Shown in pieces: positions 1 through 6,173 of a stretch of 7,168 nucleotides of DNA. Position numbers and translations under genes: made by a program. The notes under the pieces are model-generated. The model had not been told where the DNA came from and made no database searches. It saw only the letters and a list, made by a program, of their open reading frames with translations. The stretch covers positions 1-7,168 of the forward strand of contig JAOZQC010000163.1 in assembly GCA_029932425.1 (NCBI GenBank), in the 5' to 3' direction. Numbering within the stretch: the first letter of the stretch is position 1; the number at the start of each line of letters is the position of its first letter. This DNA comes from Planctomycetota bacterium (GTDB lineage: Bacteria > Planctomycetota > JAJSAM01).

Positions 1-2
1 CC

Positions 3-449
3 GCCCCCGGGGCGGGGACCCCCGCCGCCCCCTTCTCCTACACCGCCCCGGAGGGGTGGACGAAGGGGAAGGACCGGCCGCTGCGGATCGTCACCTTCCA
101 TCCCGGGGGTGACGCGCGGGCCGAGTGCTACGTCACGATCCTCCAGGGGACCGCGGGGGGGGTGGAGGCGAACCTGAACCGGTGGCGGCGGCAGATGGGG
201 CGGGAGGGCCTCTCCGCGGAGGCGATCGGGAAGCTCCCCAAGGTGCGGGTCCTCGGGCGCCCCTCCCCTTTGCTCACCGCGAAGGGGTCCTTCCGGGGCA
301 TGTCCGGCCCCACGGAGGAGGGGTGGATGCTCTACGGGGTGGTGACCCCGCTGGGCGACCGGACCCTCTTCGTCAAGATGACGGGTCCGGAGAAGGTCCT
401 TCTCCGGGAGAAGGCGAACTTCATCCGCTTCTGCGAGTCCTTCCGATGA
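3..449 (+). CDS. C-terminal part of a 'PEGW'-type exported/lipoprotein-like protein of unknown function (5' end outside window)
   Basis: The frame is open from the first complete codon at position 3 to the TGA at 447-449, giving 148 visible residues, so the start and any signal peptide or lipobox lie upstream of the window. The visible part begins with a short Ala/Pro/Gly linker, then PFSYTAPEGW at about residues 10-19, a beta-rich segment, the motif NRWRRQMG near residue 57, and a final stretch ending in FVKMTGP and FIRFCESFR. From memory this pattern (PEGW, then N-RWR-Q-G, then a closing F-KM-GP segment) matches small exported or lipid-anchored proteins encoded beside cytochrome c maturation genes in planctomycete- and verrucomicrobia-like genomes. 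Their function is not known to me. The stop overlaps the next start (ATGA, 446-449), so it is probably co-translated with the ResB-like gene and may assist haem or cytochrome handling outside the membrane; that role is inference. An internal ATG at 162 would cut the conserved domain and is unlikely to be the true start. Confidence 0.75.
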   Translation, partial: APGAGTPAAPFSYTAPEGWTKGKDRPLRIVTFHPGGDARAECYVTILQGTAGGVEANLNRWRRQMGREGLSAEAIGKLPKVRVLGRPSPLLTAKGSFRGMSGPTEEGWMLYGVVTPLGDRTLFVKMTGPEKVLLREKANFIRFCESFR

Positions 450-1618
450 TGGCTGCGATCCTCCGGAAAACGTACCGGTTCCTGGCCTCCTACGCGCTGG
501 CCGGCGTCCTCCTCGGCATCCTCGCCGTCCTCACCTACCAGGGCACCCTGGAGCAGGTGGACCTCGGCCTCTACGCGGTGCAGAAGAAGTACTTCGAGTC
601 CGCGTTCGTGGTGACGAGGCTCTTCGGGGTGATTCCCCTGGCCCTTCCCGGGGCCTACGTGGTCCTGGGGCTCCTCTTCGTGAACGTCATCTTCGGGGGG
701 ATCCTGCGCCTGCGCCGCTCGTGGTCGAGGCTCGGGCTCTACGTGACCCACGTGGGGATCGCCTTCCTCCTCGTGAGCGGTTTCATCACCTTCTACTTCG
801 CGGAGCACGGCTACCTGCGGCTCTGGGAAGGCGAACGCTCCGACGAGTACGTGAGCTACTACGACTGGGAGGTGGCGGTGGCCCCCTCCTCCACCGGGGG
901 CCCGGTGACGGAGCTGCTCATTCCCCAGGAGGAGTTCAAGGATCTCGCCCCGGACGAGATCCGGACCTTCACGAGCGAGGCCCTCCCCTTCGACCTGGCG
1001 CTCGCGGGCTTCCTGCCGAATGCGGAGCCCCGTCCCCGGGGGGCCCCGAACCCCGGCCGCGAGCCCCTGGTGGACGGGTTCTTCCTGAAGCCGCTCCCCC
1101 CGGCGAAGGAGGCTTCGGCGAACCTGGCGGGCCTCCAGGTGGCGATCCGGGAGAAGAAGAGCGGGAAGACCCGCCGCGGTCTGCTCTGGGGGGGGGAACG
1201 CCATCCCCTGGTCTTCGAGGTGGACGGACGCCGGTGGTCGCTGGATCTCCGGAAGAAGCGCCGGAACCTCCCCTTCACCGTGGTCCTCGACCGGTTCATC
1301 CACAAGACGTATCCGCGGACGATGATGCCCAGCGAGTTCACGAGCGAGATCACCAAGATCGAGAAGGGGGTGGAGAGGCCGCTCCGGATCACCATGAACG
1401 AGCCTCTCCGGCGCGGGGGATACACCCTCTACCAGTCGGGATGGGGGCCGGAGAACGCTCCTCCGGGGAGCCGGCACTTCTCCGTCTTCGCGGTGGTGCG
1501 GAACCCGGCGGACCAGTTCCCCCTCCTGGCCTGCATCGTCATCGCGCTGGGGCTCCTCCTCCACTTCGTCCCGAAGTTCCTGACGTACCTCGAGAGGCAA
1601 GCGGAGAAGCGGTCATGA
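446..1618 (+). CDS. resB: ResB/Ccs1-like cytochrome c biogenesis protein
   Basis: The predicted protein has 390 residues. ResB (Ccs1) partners CcsA in system II cytochrome c maturation, where the pair exports haem and attaches it to CXXCH motifs of apocytochromes on the outer face of the membrane. Four hydrophobic segments are visible at about residues 13-32, 62-87, 97-118 and 358-378. Between the third and fourth lies a large extracytoplasmic domain of about 240 residues, the ResB layout. Near its end, MNEPLRRGGYTLYQSGW (residues 317-333) matches the family signature of an N-x-PL-RxGGY-YQ type. Histidines H102 in the third segment and H373 in the last are candidate haem-associated residues, though I cannot verify their roles. 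ATG at 446 overlaps the preceding TGA; a second ATG follows at 449, and no clear Shine-Dalgarno is seen, which fits initiation by coupling. A longer reading of this frame upstream to 125 is only overlap with the previous gene. The end overlaps ccsA by 4 bp. Confidence 0.88.
   Translation: MMAAILRKTYRFLASYALAGVLLGILAVLTYQGTLEQVDLGLYAVQKKYFESAFVVTRLFGVIPLALPGAYVVLGLLFVNVIFGGILRLRRSWSRLGLYVTHVGIAFLLVSGFITFYFAEHGYLRLWEGERSDEYVSYYDWEVAVAPSSTGGPVTELLIPQEEFKDLAPDEIRTFTSEALPFDLALAGFLPNAEPRPRGAPNPGREPLVDGFFLKPLPPAKEASANLAGLQVAIREKKSGKTRRGLLWGGERHPLVFEVDGRRWSLDLRKKRRNLPFTVVLDRFIHKTYPRTMMPSEFTSEITKIEKGVERPLRITMNEPLRRGGYTLYQSGWGPENAPPGSRHFSVFAVVRNPADQFPLLACIVIALGLLLHFVPKFLTYLERQAEKRS
1603..1606 (+). promoter_or_regulatory. 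Ribosome binding site for ccsA
   Basis: A GGAG core lies 8 nt before the ATG at 1615, inside the end of the ResB-like gene. It supports 1615 as the ccsA start in preference to the much longer open frame that extends upstream through the resB region. Confidence 0.55.
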
Positions 1619-3402
1619 AGAGAGCTCTCGCCATCTGCGGCGTCCTTTCGGCCCTCCTCTTCCCCCTGGCGGCGCCCGCGTCCGCGGGGGGGTCGGCCGC
1701 GGCCGGGAAGTGGACGGAGGAGACCCTCCGCCTCGCGGCGAGCCTGCCCATCCAGGACGGGGGGCGGGTCAAGCCCCTCGCCACCTGGGTCCGCTTCCGG
1801 CTCCTCGCCACGAGCGGCAGGACCTCCGTGAGGAACGCGGAGGGGGGGAAGCTCTCGGGCCTGGAGTGGCTCCTCGATACGCTCTTCTTCCCGGACGCGG
1901 CGCGGCGCTACCCCGTCTTCCAGGTGGACGACTCGGCGGTGCTGGACGCCGTTCACCTGGGGAGCGTGGTGAAGAAGAAGCGGGACCGCTACTCGTACGC
2001 CGACCTGGCCCCCGGCCTCTCCGAGCTCTTCCGGCGGGCCACCCGGGTGGAGGAGATCCCGGCGAAGGAACGGGACACGGTGCAGGAGCAGATCCTGAAG
2101 CTGGCGGTGAACGTCTCGGTCTACGAGCGGGCGCTCCACTTCCTCGACTTCGTGCGGGATCCGAAGCGGATCACGGACCGGAACGTGGGCACGCTCCTCG
2201 CCTTCCTTCCCCCCACCGGCGGCCCGGAGGAGCGGCCGGCGTGGTTCACCCCCGCGGAGGTGGCCCACCTCGCGTCCCGGGGAACGAACCTCGATCTCGG
2301 TCCCCAGAAGGAGATCCTGAAGGTGCTCTCCGCCCTCGAGGAGGTGAAGGGGGACCCGGCGGCGTTCCAGGCGAGGTTCCGGGAGCTTCACGACCGGGTG
2401 GTGGGGCCGGCGAAGGCCCGGGGGGAGTACCGCACCGTCCCCCTGGAGGTGGCCTACTACCGGTACCGGCCGCTGACCTGGAGCCTGGTGCTTTTCTTCG
2501 TCTCCCTCCTGCCCCTCCTGGTGGTCTGGTTCCGGCCCCGGGCCCGCTGGGTGGGTCGGGCCGCCACGGGCCTCGTCGCGGCCGCCCTGGCCTTCCTCAC
2601 CGCGGCCATCGTCGCGCGCTGCCTCATCCGGGGGAGGCCCCCGGTGAGCACCCTCTACGAGACGGTGCTCTTCATCACCGCCACCGCGGGCCTCGCGGCC
2701 CTGGTGATCGAGTACGTGGACCGGCGGCGGATCGCTCTCGGGGTGTGCGCCGTGCTCGGCGTCCTGGGGCTCCTCGTGGCGAACAGCTACGAGACGGTGA
2801 AGGGGCAGGACACCATCGCTCCCCTCATCGCGGTGCTCAACACGAACTTCTGGCTCACCACGCACGTGCTCACCATCGCCCTGGGGTACACGGCGGGCCT
2901 CCTGGCGGGGGCCATGGCCCACGTGTACCTGCTGGGGAGGCTCTTCGGATGGAAGAGGGGCGACCCGGGATTCTACCACGACCTGGCGAGGGTGGTCTAC
3001 GGCACGATCTGCTTCAGCCTGATCTTCTCGCTCGTGGGCACGATTCTGGGAGGCGTGTGGGCCAACGACAGCTGGGGGCGGTTCTGGGGATGGGACCCCA
3101 AGGAGAACGGGGCGCTCCTCATCTGCATCTGGCTGCTCCTCACGATCCACCTGAAGCGCGGGGGCTACCTGCGCGACCACGGCGTGTGCCTGGCCGCCGT
3201 CTTCGGCAACATCGTGGTGGCCTTCTCCTGGTGGGGGGTGAACCTCCTCGGGGTGGGGCTCCACAGCTACGGCTTCACCAGCGGCATCAAGCGGAGCCTG
3301 GTGGGCTTCTACCTGCTGGAGGTGCTGGTCCTGGCCCTCGGAGCCGCCGCCTGGTTCCGGCACCGTCCGGGGGCGGTCTGCGGGAGCGGAACCGGCTCTT
3401 GA
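1615..3402 (+). CDS. ccsA: CcsA/ResC-like cytochrome c biogenesis protein (WWD haem-handling domain) with long exported N-terminal domain
   Basis: The predicted protein has 595 residues. It is the channel/synthase partner of ResB in system II, binding haem through a tryptophan-rich external WWD segment and membrane histidines. Residues 1-24 form a signal-like segment ending in APASA. Residues 30-280 are a soluble, presumably extracytoplasmic domain that opens with LPIQDGGRVKPLATW (44-58), a motif I associate with fused or extended CcsA proteins. From about 288 onward there are roughly eight membrane segments forming the CcsA domain. PPVSTLYETVLF (342-353) is a typical CcsA signature. The WWD motif is clear: W482, W487, W491, W493 and D494 followed by PKENG. 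H417 (TTHV) and H550 (GLHSYGF) flank it, as expected for haem ligands. CcsA alone is usually about 250-350 residues, so the N-terminal half is an addition. ATG 1615 overlaps the resB stop and has GGAG 8 nt upstream. The TGA directly abuts an inverted-repeat element. Confidence 0.9.
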   Translation: MKRALAICGVLSALLFPLAAPASAGGSAAAGKWTEETLRLAASLPIQDGGRVKPLATWVRFRLLATSGRTSVRNAEGGKLSGLEWLLDTLFFPDAARRYPVFQVDDSAVLDAVHLGSVVKKKRDRYSYADLAPGLSELFRRATRVEEIPAKERDTVQEQILKLAVNVSVYERALHFLDFVRDPKRITDRNVGTLLAFLPPTGGPEERPAWFTPAEVAHLASRGTNLDLGPQKEILKVLSALEEVKGDPAAFQARFRELHDRVVGPAKARGEYRTVPLEVAYYRYRPLTWSLVLFFVSLLPLLVVWFRPRARWVGRAATGLVAAALAFLTAAIVARCLIRGRPPVSTLYETVLFITATAGLAALVIEYVDRRRIALGVCAVLGVLGLLVANSYETVKGQDTIAPLIAVLNTNFWLTTHVLTIALGYTAGLLAGAMAHVYLLGRLFGWKRGDPGFYHDLARVVYGTICFSLIFSLVGTILGGVWANDSWGRFWGWDPKENGALLICIWLLLTIHLKRGGYLRDHGVCLAAVFGNIVVAFSWWGVNLLGVGLHSYGFTSGIKRSLVGFYLLEVLVLALGAAAWFRHRPGAVCGSGTGS

Positions 3403-3632
3403 CCCGCATTTCTCATCCGGCGTGCGGGCGATGGCTCCAAGCCGGTGCTGGGAACAGAGTTCCATCGGAGGGCGGAACCCCTGGTCCACCCCAGGCTGTT
3501 TTCGGCGAGAGACCGCCGTCCAGGGCCAGGCGCGACGAGGAGTCGACCCTTTATGGGTCGATGACGAGGAGCAACACCGCCAAGGGCGGCGAGATCCGCC
3601 GAAAACCGTGCGTCCTGATGAGAAAATGCGGG
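3403..3632. mobile_element. MITE-like or IS-remnant element with imperfect terminal inverted repeats and many short hairpins
   Basis: The left end CCCGCATTTCTCATCCGG (3403-3420) is matched in inverse orientation by GATGAGAAAATGCGGG (3617-3632): nine bases, a one-base gap, then six more pair. The 230 bp between them show no convincing protein on either strand, but contain short perfect stems: GGAAC/GTTCC (3451-3463), CCTGG/CCAGG (3480-3495), CGGCG/CGCCG (3503-3518), a 7-bp TCGACCC/GGGTCGA (3543-3561) and GGCGG/CCGCC (3585-3600). CCGCC at 3577-3581 can alternatively pair with GGCGG at 3585-3589. The 7-bp hairpin is flanked by direct repeats GACGAGGAG (3534-3542 and 3563-3571). A further AAATGCGGG at 3651-3659 makes the right boundary uncertain. 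I see no target-site duplication. The left end begins immediately after the ccsA stop. It could instead be a structured RNA; without a transposase or other copies in the window, mobility is inferred. Confidence 0.5.
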
Positions 3633-3763
3633 CTAGCCCCGGAGCCACGGAAATGCGGGGAGCGGGCGGCGATTCCGTTACCATCGTCGGGCTGGAGACC
3701 GCGCGCGCCCGGAGGAACCGGGGCCGCGCGCCCGGCGTCCGGCAGGTTTCGGGCATTTCCTCG
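3633..3763. other. Leader region upstream of the HTH-EIIA gene
   Basis: This is the remainder of the 361-bp gap between ccsA and the HTH-EIIA gene. Apart from the extra AAATGCGGG (3651-3659) and the GC hairpin (3701-3731) I see no gene, no clear -10/-35 pair and no good Shine-Dalgarno (only a weak AGG at 3744-3746). A promoter for the downstream three-gene string is expected somewhere in this gap, but I cannot place it. Confidence 0.4.
3701..3731 (+). promoter_or_regulatory. Strong GC hairpin 32 bp before the HTH-EIIA start codon
   Basis: The arms 3701-3712 (GCGCGCGCCCGG) and 3718-3731 pair along 12 bp, with a two-base bulge (G3723, C3724) and a five-base AGGAA loop. No run of T follows, so it does not look like a standard intrinsic terminator. 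It may affect transcript stability or translation of the downstream string, or may simply reflect high GC. Function is unproven. Confidence 0.35.
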
Positions 3764-4456
3764 ATGGAGATCTCGCTCCCACAGGCCGCGCACCTTCTCG
3801 GCATCCCCGAGCAGACCGTCCGGCGCTGGGCCCGGCAGGGGAAGCTCCCCGCCCTGGAGTCGGAGCACACATTCGTCTTCCGCAGGTCGGAGCTCGAGAG
3901 GTGGGCCCGGCGCCACGGCATCACCCTCGTGGAACGGCCCGCGAGGAGCGAGGACGAGGCCCCCGCCGAGCCGAGCCTTCCCGTGGCCCTGGAGCGCGGG
4001 GGGTTTCTCCGGGACATTCCCGGGGATGACGTGCCGTCCGTGCTGGAGGCGACGGTGGCCCGCATGCCCCTGCCCCCGGAGGCCGACCGGGAGGACCTGC
4101 TCGAGCGCCTCCTCCAGCGCGAGGAGCTCGCCTCCACCGGGGTGGGACACGGGATCGCCCTTCCCCATCCCCGCGTCCCGGTGGAGTGGGCGCCTCCCGA
4201 GGGGATGGTGACCGTCTGCCGCCTCGCCGGGGAGGTGGACTTCCAGGCCCTGGACGGGCGGCCCGTCTCGATCCTCTTCGTCATGCTCTCCCGGGGCGCC
4301 CCGTTCCATCTGAAGCTCCTCTCCCAGCTCTCCTTCCACTTGCGCGACGAGTCCTTCCTCGCCTTTCTCCGCCGCCTGGAATCGATCGAGGAGCTCATCG
4401 CGGAGGTCACCCGGAGGCACGACCGGCTCGGCGGGGGACGGGGCACGGCTCCATGA
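3764..4456 (+). CDS. Fusion of MerR/excisionase-type HTH and PTS EIIA(Ntr)-like domain
   Basis: The predicted protein has 230 residues and two domains. Residues 1-50 form a MerR/BldC/excisionase-type helix-turn-helix (LPQAAHLLGIPEQTVRRWAR, then a wing and RSELERWARR). After a charged, Pro/Glu-rich linker (about 52-75), residues 76-222 resemble EIIA of the nitrogen PTS (PtsN). The active-site region STGVGHGIALPHPR gives H135 as the predicted phosphorylated histidine, matching TGIGNGIAIPHGK of E. coli EIIA(Ntr) around H73; H182 matches a second family histidine. The C-terminal LDGRPVSILFVMLS and LLSQLSFHLRD segments also follow the family. EIIA(Ntr) normally takes phosphate from NPr and signals through its phosphorylation state; known targets in E. 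coli are potassium transport regulators. Here a DNA-binding domain is attached, suggesting phosphate-dependent transcription control, possibly of its own operon (inference). ATG 3764 places the HTH at the N-terminus; the open frame extends to 3422 but the added residues look non-coding. It overlaps the CLC gene by ATGA. Confidence 0.85.
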   Translation: MEISLPQAAHLLGIPEQTVRRWARQGKLPALESEHTFVFRRSELERWARRHGITLVERPARSEDEAPAEPSLPVALERGGFLRDIPGDDVPSVLEATVARMPLPPEADREDLLERLLQREELASTGVGHGIALPHPRVPVEWAPPEGMVTVCRLAGEVDFQALDGRPVSILFVMLSRGAPFHLKLLSQLSFHLRDESFLAFLRRLESIEELIAEVTRRHDRLGGGRGTAP

Positions 4457-6171
4457 GGGCGGCCCGCTCGCCTCTCTTCCGCCGACTCCCCCACCAGGTG
4501 GACGAGCGCCTCACGCTCATCATCTGCGCCGCGGTGGTGGGGGTGGGAGCCGGTCTCGGGTCCGTCCTCCTGAACGAGAGTCTCGCCCTGGGAGGGTCGA
4601 TCCTCCACCCGTTCCGGGGCCGCTGGTACGGTCCCCTCCTTCCCGCGGCCGGCGCGTTGACCGCCGTGATCATCCTGAAGTTCCTCTTCCACGAGGTGGG
4701 CGGCCACGGGGTCCCCGAGGTCCTCTACAGCATCTCCCGGAAGGGGGGGCTCCTCCGCCTCCGGGCCAGCGTCTCCCGCCTGGTGGCCTGCGCCCTCACC
4801 ATCGCCAGCGGGGGGTCCGCGGGCCCCGAGGCCCCCGTGGTGATCAGCGGAGCGAGCGTGGGATCCAACACCGCGAACCTCTTCCGGATGAACGAGCGGC
4901 AGCGGACGGCCATCGTGGGGTGCGGCGCCTCCGCGGCGATCGCGGCGATCTTCAACGCCCCCGCCACGGGCATCGTGTTCGCCCTGGAGGCGATCATCGG
5001 GGAGTGGACCCCCATCAACCTCGTCCCCATCGCCATCGCCTCCGTCCTGGGAACGGAGGTGAGCCGGGCGTTTCACGGCAACCAGATTCCCTTCGAGCAT
5101 CGGGTCTTCGAGGTGTCGGGTCTGGACCTGGCCACGTGCGTGGGGCTCGTCCTCTTCACCGCCGCCGCGGCCGTCCTCTTCGTCCGGGCCCTGCGGATGT
5201 CGGAGAGACTCTTCTCGCGCCTGCCCGCCAACATCTACCTCCGCGTCGCCCTCGGCGGCCTGGCGGTGGGGGCCCTGGGCATTCTCCTCCCGGAGGTCCT
5301 GGGAGAGGGGTACGAGGTGACCCGGGAGATCATCGAGGGCATCCACGCCCCCGGGGTGCTGCTCATCGGAACGATGGTCCTCGCGAAGATCCTGGCCACC
5401 ACGTTGACCCTGGGTTCGGGCGGCGTGGGAGGGGTCTTCGCCCCGTGCCTCGTGGTGGGCGCCTTCACGGGCCTCTTCTACCAGCGGGGTCTCACCGCCC
5501 TCTTTCCCCGCGTGGGGTGGGCCGGCGAGGGGTACTTCGGCCTCCTGGGCATGGCCGGGGTCACGGCCAGCGTCATCCAGGCCCCGCTCACCGGCATCTT
5601 CCTCGTGATGGAGATCACGGGCGGCTACGACGTGCTCGTCTCCGTGGTGCTGGTGGCCGTTCTCTCCGCCACCCTGAGCCACGCCTTCGAGCCCCACTCC
5701 ATCTACCACGAGAAGCTCATCGCCCGCCGCCAGCTCCTGCGCCCCCGCACCGACGCCCGCATCCTCTCCGAGATCACGGTGGCCGAGGTCCTGGAGCGGG
5801 ACGTCCACGTGATCCCTCCGGACATGCGGCTCGGGGAGTTCGTGGAGGTCGTCCGGCAGTCGCACCGGAACTACTTCCCGGTGGTGGACAGGGGAAACGG
5901 GAAATTCGTGGGGATGGTCCATCTCGACGACGTACGCTCCTACCTCTTCGATCCCACCCTCTACGATTCGGTGGTCGTGGAGGAGTTCATGCGGCGGGGC
6001 GTACCGGCGGTGTCCTACGAGGATGAGCTGCCCGACATCCTCCTGAAGTTCGAGGAGACCGGCTCCTGGAGCCTCCCCGTTCTGCACCGGGGGGTGTTCC
6101 TGGGGCTGGTGTCGAAGTCCACTCTCCTCGACCACTACCGCCGGGAGCTCCTCGCCCAGGAGAGCGATTGA
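4453..6171 (+). CDS. CLC-family chloride channel/antiporter with C-terminal CBS domain pair
   Basis: The predicted 572-residue membrane protein moves chloride or a related anion through the cytoplasmic membrane. Residues about 20-420 form the CLC helical bundle. Motif 1 (GSGIP in E. coli ClcA) is GHGVP at 84-88, with H85 at the serine anion-coordinating position. Motif 2 (GREGP) is GPEAP at 124-128, keeping the external gating glutamate as E126. FNAPATGIVFALEA (167-180) has E179 followed by A180 where ClcA-type exchangers have the internal proton glutamate. Motif 3 is GGVFAP (326-331), and Y418 in SIYHEKL fits the conserved pore tyrosine. Two CBS motifs follow at about 440-500 and 506-565; such pairs often bind adenine nucleotides. 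ATG 4453 overlaps the HTH-EIIA stop, and the frame upstream to 4186 is only that gene's shadow. Channel versus exchanger cannot be decided from sequence. Fluoride export is less likely, as the usual CLC-F changes are not obvious. Confidence 0.92.
   Translation: MRAARSPLFRRLPHQVDERLTLIICAAVVGVGAGLGSVLLNESLALGGSILHPFRGRWYGPLLPAAGALTAVIILKFLFHEVGGHGVPEVLYSISRKGGLLRLRASVSRLVACALTIASGGSAGPEAPVVISGASVGSNTANLFRMNERQRTAIVGCGASAAIAAIFNAPATGIVFALEAIIGEWTPINLVPIAIASVLGTEVSRAFHGNQIPFEHRVFEVSGLDLATCVGLVLFTAAAAVLFVRALRMSERLFSRLPANIYLRVALGGLAVGALGILLPEVLGEGYEVTREIIEGIHAPGVLLIGTMVLAKILATTLTLGSGGVGGVFAPCLVVGAFTGLFYQRGLTALFPRVGWAGEGYFGLLGMAGVTASVIQAPLTGIFLVMEITGGYDVLVSVVLVAVLSATLSHAFEPHSIYHEKLIARRQLLRPRTDARILSEITVAEVLERDVHVIPPDMRLGEFVEVVRQSHRNYFPVVDRGNGKFVGMVHLDDVRSYLFDPTLYDSVVVEEFMRRGVPAVSYEDELPDILLKFEETGSWSLPVLHRGVFLGLVSKSTLLDHYRRELLAQESD
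6158..6164 (+). promoter_or_regulatory. Ribosome binding site for the universal stress protein gene
   Basis: AGGAGAG lies inside the end of the CLC gene. Measured from AGGAG it is 11 nt before ATG 6174 and only 5 nt before an in-frame TTG at 6168, which would form a TTGA overlap with the CLC stop. Either start is possible; the proteins differ by two residues. Confidence 0.5.
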
Positions 6172-6173
6172 CC

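Noticed and set aside
3399..3404. TTGACC as a -35 promoter box
   Set aside because: No reasonable -10 element occurs 15-19 bp downstream; the match spans the ccsA stop and the left inverted repeat.
3577..3610. Cobalamin riboswitch-like GGCGAGATCCGCC segment
   Set aside because: The B12 box and the rest of the conserved core are absent; the similarity is one short hairpin.
3427..3622. Possible fluoride riboswitch near a CLC gene (GGCGATGG at 3427-3434, TGATGA at 3616-3621)
   Set aside because: The conserved internal part of the fluoride riboswitch does not follow, spacing is far too long, and the CLC lacks clear fluoride-type motifs.
3600..3622. Hammerhead ribozyme core (CTGATGAG at 3615-3622 near CGAAAA)
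   Set aside because: There is no room for the required stems between the two core pieces and no stem II follows CTGATGAG.
3741..3756. Sigma-54 type promoter (GG-N10-GC spacing)
   Set aside because: The match to TGGCAC/TTGCA is poor and it would place the transcript start at the start codon.
3422..3763. N-terminal extension of the HTH-EIIA protein to an upstream start at 3422
   Set aside because: The extra residues fall in the hairpin-rich element, resemble no domain and precede a complete HTH that begins at the ATG at 3764.
1429..6135. Very long open frame (1568 codons) on the minus strand
   Set aside because: It lies opposite several clear genes, is low-complexity (Glu/Arg/His/Pro/Gly-rich) and recognisable as nothing. 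It is a by-product of high GC codon usage.
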